From: CAYUAI01 sp964442745
GTDB taxonomy: Bacteria > Pseudomonadota > Gammaproteobacteria > S012-40
Direction of reading: 5' to 3'
DNA: 11,134 nucleotides
Assembly: GCA_964442745.1 (NCBI GenBank)
Contig: CAYUAI010000116.1
Span: 1-11,134 of the forward strand
In this document: positions 6,770 to 11,134 of the stretch, piece by piece
Layout: every line of letters starts with the position of its first letter
Numbering within the stretch: position 1 is the stretch's first letter
Translations under genes and position numbers: made by a program
Notes under the pieces: generated by a model
What the model saw: only the letters and a program-made list of their open reading frames with translations
What the model was told of the DNA's origin: nothing
Databases searched by the model: none

Positions 6770-6831
6770 AAATAATGCCTTTATCGTTAATGGGTGAAGT
6801 ATAACATTCCTTCTCCACTAAACGGGGTATA

Positions 6832-7195
6832 CTCCAGACGGCACGTGCAATGGGTAAGCGTCTGAAAACATCATAGACCGTGGTTACCAAGCACTGTGGA
6901 TAGTGCCCTTTTTCGTCATATTCAAAACCACTCTTGGGGTCAAATTCATCACGTAAGGCGGGCGTGGCGGGCCGTGTATACTTTGAGCCATCAAAGGCGA
7001 AACCAGAGAGTCCGTTCCAACGATATTCTTCGCGCTCAGGAAAACTCTCATAAGCCAAGTGAACCGCTTCATTTAAGAGAGTCTCGAAACTTTCCTAAGG
7101 GAGCTTTTTTCTGGCTTTAGTCACCGCGCTTTTATCAACCGCACTTGCCTCGGGCAAAAGATCACTACGTCGAGCTAGTTTAAAGAACTCGGAAG
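6832..7195 (-). pseudogene. IS4-type transposase N-terminal remnant, cut by IS3
   Basis: Minus-strand reading gives SEFFKLARRSDLLPEASAVD, KSAVTKARKKLP, a TAG at 7095-7097, then ESFETLLNEAVHLAYESFPE, YRWNGLSGFAFDGSKYTRPA and HYPQCLVTTVYDVFRRLPIA, typical of IS4-family transposases up to and past the first catalytic Asp (FDGSKY). The TAG stands where Trp is expected (KLPW), a G-to-A nonsense. The sequence stops at RAVWSI where the IS3 right end begins. The upstream boundary meets the intron 3' fragment. It is a different IS4 lineage from the one at 9475-10025. Confidence 0.8.
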
Positions 7196-7204
7196 CTTTA
7201 GTTT

Positions 7205-7330
7205 GGAGGTATAAGGTATAAGGTGCGTTCCCACGGGAGCGTTAGGAATGCTTGAGCCATATGCAGTGAAAGTTGCACGTACGGTTCTTAGGGAACGGGG
7301 CGGTGGTGACACCGCCTTGTTACCCGGTGC
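7205..7330 (+). mobile_element. Group II intron 3' end (domains V-VI), plus strand
   Basis: The 34-base domain V at 7254-7287 runs GAGCCATATGCAGTGAAAGT then TGCACGTACGGTTC, with the catalytic AGC triad, GAAA tetraloop and paired CGUACGG arm. It fits the consensus. Domain VI follows at 7291-7327: GGGAAC..CACCGCC..GTTACCC, where the unpaired A in GUU-A-CCC is the likely branch point. Upstream GTGCGTTCCCACGGGAGCGTTAGG fits the end of domain IV. No RT gene lies before it, so it is a 3' remnant. It is the only mobile fragment on the plus strand. Confidence 0.9.
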
Positions 7331-7360
7331 CCCAAAAATCCAAGCCTTCCATATGAGTAA

Positions 7361-7644
7361 TTTAGGTATATATTTTACTCTACGCACCAAGTTGAATATG
7401 ACGACAAAAAAAGCACCTCAAATCTGAAGAAACATGGCATTGACTCTGCCTCGGCACAAGAGCTTTGGCTCGACCCCAACCTTATTCAAGTACAAGCAAA
7501 GTCAGAAAATGAACCTCGTTTTTTATTAATAGCCCGCATTTCTAACAGACATTGGTCAGCGGTTATTACGCATCGTGGTAGCACATCAGAATAATTTCAG
7601 TCAGGCGTTCCCGGAAAACAGAGGTAGAACTTTATGAAAGCTAA
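7361..7644 (+). pseudogene. brnT: BrnT toxin gene 2, frameshifted, start unclear
   Basis: A second BrnT of another subtype. The frame reads HQVEYDDKKSTSNLKKHGID, ELWLDPNLIQVQAKSENEPRF and IARISNRHWSAVITHRGSTS, then TAA. The family's C-terminus, RIISVRRSRKTEVELYES, is found one base out of frame directly after (AGA ATA ATT TCA GTC ... TAA 7642-7644). One missing base near 7584-7588 (for example ACA-TC-AGA for ACA-ATC-AGA) explains it. No ATG, GTG or TTG opens the frame; ACG at 7382 is at the right place and may be a mutated ATG. The intact stop would overlap brnA. The conserved C-terminal catalytic region is lost. Confidence 0.83.
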
Positions 7645-7996
7645 GGACTTCGATAAAAAATTTGACGACAATAAATCAGACATTATTGACTATCTTGATT
7701 TGTCTACTGTAAAGCGTCCAAACCATGACCAAAAAAGAATAAACGTTGACTTTCCTGTTTGGGTAATTGACTCATTAGATAGAGAGGCAAGTCGTGTTGG
7801 CGTAACACGTCAATCTATAATTAAACTTTGGTTAGTGGAACGACTCGAAGAAAAATCTGCTAGATTTTTTCTCCATCAGCCCTCGCACCACTCATCGTGC
7901 GAATCTGCCAGGGAGGATGGGAATGCAGATATTGCAAGGAGCAATTTTCTGTCTTCTGTTCAATCATCACTGCCATTACTGGCACTGACGCGATAA
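7634..7996 (+). CDS. BrnA/CopG-type antitoxin 2 with foreign C-terminal tail
   Basis: The first 77 or so residues, MKAKDFDKKFDDNKSDIIDY, a spacer (KRPNHDQK), RINVDFPVWVIDSLDREASR and GVTRQSIIKLWLVERLEEKS, are those of the ribbon-helix-helix antitoxin that partners this BrnT subtype. Normal members stop right after ..EKSA; here the gene continues for about 40 residues (RFFLHQPSHHSS...) read antisense through the adjacent intron fragment, so the natural stop was lost when the intron sequence joined at about 7866. ATG 7634 overlaps the brnT end, showing coupled translation. The DNA-binding domain is complete; the extra tail may or may not be tolerated. Confidence 0.85.
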   Translation: MKAKDFDKKFDDNKSDIIDYLDLSTVKRPNHDQKRINVDFPVWVIDSLDREASRVGVTRQSIIKLWLVERLEEKSARFFLHQPSHHSSCESAREDGNADIARSNFLSSVQSSLPLLALTR

Positions 7997-8437
7997 CTCA
8001 GTGATAACTTTGTTGTCTTAGTTCGCTCACCTTGAGCGATAACGATTCAAGGTGCCAAGGTTTGATCGACCAGTCCCTTACTGGTAAGATGAATCATCAT
8101 AAAATGATCGCTGTGCTGAACAGATCTCCCCAGATAAGCGGCATAAACTTTCCTCGTACCACCGCTTCATTTACCTTATCCAATTAGATCACTGGGCTTC
8201 GTTATCTTTGGCTAACTCGCCCCCCAGACTCGGCCTTGTATGATGCTTCTGTTCGTCGGCTCACGATTTTGCTAGCGGCTTCCTCCGGACGGCTCCTCGC
8301 GGATTAGCCCTCGCCTAAAGCGCCTACTGTTGGTGCCATTCGCTAGTCGTTAGCGTTAAATATCCGGTAAGGAAATTAGCGGTGATCCTCCGACAGGAGA
8401 CTTTCACCCTATCCATTTATGCCCATGTTGGGCGTAC
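7866..8437 (-). mobile_element. Group II intron 5' half (domains I-III)
   Basis: Read on the minus strand from 8437: GTACGCCCAACATGGGC, then GGGTGAAAGTC, then GAGGAAGCC..CTAGCAAAATCGTGAGCC, GACGAACAGAAGCATCAT and CTTATCTGGGGAGATCTGTT, all characteristic of a bacterial group II intron from its 5' end through domain III. It is cut near domain IV (by brnA-2), with no RT or domain V following. It shares its 5' 130 bases with 1-130. At its right edge it directly touches the broken arm of an attC. It fills the 7997-8437 non-coding stretch. Confidence 0.85.
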
Positions 8438-8443
8438 CCAAAT

Positions 8444-8547
8444 AGCTCCAGTGGACGTGCCAAAGTGTTATTTTTTTGTGTATATCGCAGGCTCCATGTT
8501 ATATAAAAAAAAGCCCCTTTGGCCCGCCACTGAGCAAGGCGTTAGCT
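8444..8547 (+). other. attC: Damaged attC site
   Basis: The right end GAGCAAGGCGTTAGCT shares GGCGTTAGCT with the attC at 1732-1837. The inner arms still pair: AGTGGACGTGCCAAAG (8450-8465) with CTTTGGCCCGCCACT (8517-8531). The outer left box (expected AGCTAACGCCTTGCT) is missing, leaving only AGCTCC next to the intron end at 8437. This is a gene-cassette attC whose left arm was lost, probably in connection with the intron junction. A loss of about 11 bases accounts for it. Confidence 0.65.
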
Positions 8548-8704
8548 GAACGCGGGTCAATAACTTGTGTTTTTTTCACATAATTCGCGGTAATTTGTCA
8601 CATATATACTTCTTTCCTGTTGGTAATATGTAAGTAGGTTTATCACAATTGAAGAAACTTGTTAACGTAGTCAGATTGTTACCTGATCGATAAGGAGTAT
8701 AATA

Positions 8705-9418
8705 ATGAAACAAAAATCACTGTTTTTTACACTGGCCCTATTTACTTTTACTGTGGGATGCACTTCAATTTCTAGTGGTGTGTCAGATGCACATGCAGGG
8801 CAACTCGTATCGGTTGTTGAAAGCCGATATATTCTACCACCAATTGCACAGAAAACAGACAGCATAGCTAACGGGGGGTTCTTCATTAGCGGTTATGGAC
8901 GGGGAGGCACTATAGGGGATGGCAGTGACGAAAGCACTGCATGGTTTCACAGCTTCAACCTTAATCGGCCTCAATGGAAAGCATTCAAAGAAGCATACAA
9001 TGAGGCAAAAACGGCTAGTAAAAAAATAATTATCCATAGCGCTAGACTCAAACTAATATATAGACCCGCCATTAATAATAGTTACAATACAAATGACTAT
9101 ATACAAATCACAGGGTTGAAGGGAATAGCTATTAATAGTTTTGACGGTTTTATAGAGGTTCCTCCCACCGACCTAAGGGAGCGCCAAACAATATCAATCG
9201 AACTGCTGGCTGATGACCGCTATACGTCAGAGGATATTCTTGCCATGCTGAATTTTGGCCGTGAGCGTGTTGCGCGTGAACGTGAGCATGATATTGAGGA
9301 TGGACGAGAGCCTGGTCCTGGATATACAGCACAGAGTGGTGTTTTTCTTATGCAATATGCGGATGACGCGATAATTCATTACGCTAAGCTAACACTGAAA
9401 TATGCATTGAGCGACTAA
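8705..9418 (+). CDS. Predicted outer-membrane lipoprotein, function unknown
   Basis: A 237-residue protein with a short signal peptide (MKQKSLFFTLALFTFTVG) and a lipobox ending in VGC, so Cys19 would be lipidated. The +2 residue is Thr, compatible with outer-membrane sorting. The mature part has a GG-rich stretch (GGFFISGYGRGGTIGDGSDE), a central mixed region and an Arg/Glu-rich helix (GRERVAREREHDIEDGREPG). I do not recognise the family. AAGGAG (8691-8696) supports the ATG. A strong terminator follows three bases after the stop, so it is a single-gene unit. It lies just downstream of a damaged attC, the position expected for a cassette gene. No lesion is visible. Confidence 0.8.
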   Translation: MKQKSLFFTLALFTFTVGCTSISSGVSDAHAGQLVSVVESRYILPPIAQKTDSIANGGFFISGYGRGGTIGDGSDESTAWFHSFNLNRPQWKAFKEAYNEAKTASKKIIIHSARLKLIYRPAINNSYNTNDYIQITGLKGIAINSFDGFIEVPPTDLRERQTISIELLADDRYTSEDILAMLNFGRERVAREREHDIEDGREPGPGYTAQSGVFLMQYADDAIIHYAKLTLKYALSD

Positions 9419-9421
9419 GCT

Positions 9422-9460
9422 AGTTGATCCCCCGAGCTTGCTTGCGGGGGATCAACTTTT
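9422..9460 (+). terminator. Rho-independent terminator after the lipoprotein gene
   Basis: AGTTGATCCCCC pairs perfectly with GGGGGATCAACT across a 12-base loop (9434-9445), followed by TTTT. A 12-bp GC-rich stem three bases downstream of the stop makes this a strong intrinsic terminator. Confidence 0.85.
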
Positions 9461-9474
9461 CCTGATTAACTAAA

Positions 9475-10025
9475 ACTTCTACAATAAAACTAATTTGTCG
9501 AGGGATTTTTTTACTCATCATGGCCGAGCGGGCGATGTTTGCGCGAATCAAGTTGTCAGATAAAAAATGGATCGCGATTTATACAATGTCGCCAGTGATT
9601 TTTTGTGGTAAACTTTGTTATCCAATAGTGTCGCAACATAAACGATGCCACCCACGGCAAACTCCCGTATCCGTATGTCTTCGGGTAACGCTTGGTCGTT
9701 TTCTTTTGTCATCCATCCCGGCTTTTTTTGGGGTTTTTCCCAGTGAATAATATGATCTTTGGCGCCCAGTTTTTCACCGGCAGCGAAGTTCGGTTTTCGC
9801 TGGGTATGATTCTGAACCAGCATGTGTGAGCCCTGCTGTAACAGCAACGCAATGATGGCCCAAGTACAATAGTAGCCATCGGCTAAGAGGATATCATTTT
9901 CCGCTATGTCGCCAAGCAGTGTGGACAACAATGAGGTTTCGCCACGGCCTTTGCCTTTGGCATACGAGACCACTGTACCCGTGGATAATGAAATGAGCCC
10001 CACTAGGCGGGCAATCGGAATAAAT
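9475..10025 (-). pseudogene. IS4-type transposase remnant, both ends lost, internal deletion
   Basis: Minus-strand reading gives IPIARLVGLISLSTGTVVSY, GRGETSLLSTLLGDIAENDI and LLADGYYCTWAIIALL, a middle with KLGAKDHIIHW and KKPGWMTKE, then IREFAVGGIVYVATLLDNKV and LATLYKSR. The next recognisable family segment, SDNLIRANIARSAMMSKKIP and RQISFI, appears in another frame at about 9475-9560. The catalytic Glu region that should lie between them is deleted near 9565-9580. The first Asp and N-terminus are absent. The usual LADRYYC is LADGYYC. It differs from the IS4-type remnant at 6832-7195, so two IS4 lineages were present. Confidence 0.8.
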
Positions 10026-10061
10026 ATCAAATTTATGCTTCCAATAGATCGAGGATATAGA

Positions 10062-10184
10062 ATGAACATTGAAACTAAGGATGAAGTCATGGAAGAGCTA
10101 TGGGAAGTTAAGAATAAGTTTGCTACCTCTAGTGGAGGAAATGCAGAGCAATCGCTCTATGATCGCTACCAGACCGAAGCATGA
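10062..10184 (+). CDS. Small hypothetical protein, possibly truncated
   Basis: Forty codons, MNIETKDEVMEELWEVKNKF followed by ATSSGGNAEQSLYDRYQTEA. GAGG at about 10051-10054 supports the start. The opening D.VMEELW.VK pattern resembles a group of small uncharacterised proteins often seen in integron arrays and mobile regions; this resemblance is from memory. The family often continues with a short basic tail. A frame just beyond the stop reads DRIISLKTSQIITF, so a one-base loss near the end is possible. The function is unknown. Confidence 0.5.
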   Translation: MNIETKDEVMEELWEVKNKFATSSGGNAEQSLYDRYQTEA

Positions 10185-10342
10185 TCGAATCATTTCGCTT
10201 AAAACCAGCCAAATTATCACCTTTTAGGGCATAGACTTGTAGAGACGGTTGATCATTGTTCTGGCTGTCTAATATTGTAATATCGAAAAATAGGCGGATA
10301 TAACAGGCTCTGACAGCGATATTTACATAGAACAATTGCCTT
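10185..10342. other. Unassigned spacer between small gene and intron tip
   Basis: AT-rich, with no convincing gene, palindrome or attC. Weak open frames on both strands have no recognisable family. Confidence 0.45.
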
Positions 10343-10382
10343 GGACTTTCACCCTATTAGTTTATGCCCATGCTGGGCGCAC
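10343..10382 (-). mobile_element. Group II intron 5' tip, fragment 3 (about 40 bases)
   Basis: Read on the minus strand from 10382: GTGCGCCCAGCATGGGCATA then AACTAATAGGGTGAAAGTCC, the same 5' sequence as at 130 and 8437. It has the consensus GTGCG start, while the other two have GTACG. It ends abruptly after the GTGAAAGTCC motif. The DUF4153-like gene lies to its right. Confidence 0.75.
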
Positions 10383-10493
10383 CAAAAGCAATTAACACTT
10401 GTCATTTTTTGCCATATTTGTCACCTACTTTTTACCATAATTTCATGGTGTACTACCCAAGTAAATTCTAATCGTCAAATGTAAGGCTGAATA

Positions 10494-11105
10494 ATGGATA
10501 AAAACGAAAATAAATTCATCGAGTTGCTAGATAGTCCGGAAGAATTAGAACGGCTGTACCGCACAAAGCCAGTAAAATTCCAAGAATGGTTTAATGATGC
10601 CGCTATAAAATTCCCAGACTCAGAAATAATAAGAGTCTGGGGAGTTCGTTTAAATTATAGCATCTCTGCTTCAGAAAACATTCGAAAATCGAACCTAATC
10701 TATATAGTAGTTCTATCCGTGTTGTCCGGGTTATTAGTAAAGCTTCCTGAATTTATCAAGATAGCAGAAGATTGATACTATCCGAGATTTACCCCGATAA
10801 TCATCATTGGCGCTATAACCATATACTTCTGCCAAAAGATAGAATCGAGTCGCATTAAGTTTATTCTTTTGGGGGCTTTTGTCGGGTGTACAATAATCGC
10901 ATTTCTCTATCCACATGATACAAAATCAGCTTCGCTCATCATGTCTCAAATTCATATGCCTCTAATATTACTTTCATTGCTAGCTTTGGCGTTTATGGCT
11001 CAAGAATGGAAACGATCAGATGCAAAACTTCGGTATATTCGATACCTTGGCGAGGTTGCTATTTACTCCATTTTAATCCTATTATGGCGTGGCCGGATTA
11101 AATAG
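10494..11105 (+). pseudogene. DUF4153-like membrane-protein gene, TGA for Trp at codon 94
   Basis: From ATG 10494 (TAAGG upstream at 10482-10486) the frame reads ENKFIELLDSPEELERLYRT, KFQEWFNDAAIKFPDSEIIR and VWGVRLNYSISASEN, then a membrane helix (NLIYIVVLSVLSGLLVKL) and KIAED, TGA (10773-10775), YYPRFTPIIIIGAITIYF, further helices (KFILLGAFVGCTIIAFLY; HMPLILLSLLALAFM) and RYLGEVAIYSILILLW, ending at TAG 11103-11105. Family members have Trp or Phe before YPRF, so TGG to TGA is the simplest explanation. DUF4153-type proteins are usually much longer, so the end after ILLW is also premature or frameshifted. The role is unknown. The family call is from recall of the YPRF and LGE.AIYS motifs. Confidence 0.78.
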
Positions 11106-11134
11106 ATACTATAATAGACCTTAAAACCCAATTC

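Larger units (their letters stand above)
5612..6831 (-). mobile_element. Complete IS3-family insertion sequence
   Basis: About 1220 bp. The left end is TGTACCCCAAAAAGTGGAG and the right end, read inward, TATACCCCGTTTAGTGGAG, an imperfect terminal inverted repeat of the IS3 type. It carries orfA and orfB on the minus strand with the standard slippery site. I find no target duplication in the flanks (GAA against CTC), so the ends may have been involved in a deletion or recombination. Its right end cuts an IS4-type transposase gene. Confidence 0.88.

Noticed and set aside
9520..9750. 76-codon open frame on + after the lipoprotein terminator
   Set aside because: It is the antisense shadow of the IS4-type transposase remnant.
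4842..10775. TGA read as tryptophan (alternative genetic code)
   Set aside because: Intact genes here end in TGA (PIN toxin, IS630 transposase), and a Trp position is also replaced by TAG, so mutation explains it better.

Overview
The window looks like a decaying accessory island from a gammaproteobacterium. No ribosomal or housekeeping gene is present, so the taxon is inferred only from family resemblances: an integron integrase remnant, attC-like sites, IS630/IS3/IS4/IS200 transposases, group II intron pieces and BrnTA modules. Nearly every interval is either a small cargo gene or a mobile-element fragment. There is a striking strand split. All cargo genes (DUF6624-type gene, PIN/Phd pair, small membrane gene, two brnTA modules, lipoprotein, a 40-codon gene, DUF4153-type gene) lie on +. 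All transposases, the integrase remnant and every 5' intron fragment lie on -. The only mobile piece on + is an intron 3' end (domains V-VI).

Layout. 1-130: 5' end of a group II intron. 131-1737: a DUF6624-like gene with two single-base frameshifts, split by a complete IS630-family element (574-1621) with a TA target duplication. Its stop codon sits in a well-formed attC site (1732-1837), the classic integron gene-cassette arrangement. 2107-2729: an apparently intact PIN toxin/Phd-type antitoxin pair. 2757-3593: a small membrane-protein gene split by an IS200/IS605-type element whose transposase carries a nonsense codon. 3595-4086: a MITE-like hairpin, a second type of group II intron 5' half and another copy of the hairpin end. 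4184-4325: an inverted pair of REP-like palindromes. 4395-4615: an integron integrase (intI) N-terminal remnant.

4806-5352: brnTA module 1, with promoter and operator-like palindrome; toxin broken, antitoxin intact. 5612-6831: a complete IS3-family element, inserted next to an IS4-type transposase remnant (6832-7195). 7205-7330: group II intron domains V and VI. 7361-7996: brnTA module 2, toxin frameshifted, antitoxin kept but running into an intron. 7866-8437: a longer group II intron 5' half. 8444-8547: a damaged attC. 8705-9418: a predicted lipoprotein with a strong terminator. 9475-10025: another, different IS4-type remnant with an internal deletion. 10062-10184: a short gene. 10343-10382: a third intron 5' tip. 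10494-11105: a DUF4153-like membrane-protein gene with a TGA in place of an expected Trp codon.

Taken together, I read this as the wreck of a sedentary chromosomal integron. It has an integrase stub, at least one good and one damaged attC, one-directional small cargo genes rich in toxin-antitoxin modules, group II introns on the opposite strand to the cargo, and heavy IS invasion. The damage is dominated by Trp-to-stop changes and single-base losses, many in homopolymers. Intact and potentially active parts are the PIN/Phd pair, both BrnA antitoxins, the lipoprotein, the IS3 element and probably the IS630 element. I see no CRISPR array, tRNA, rRNA or obvious undescribed multi-gene system.
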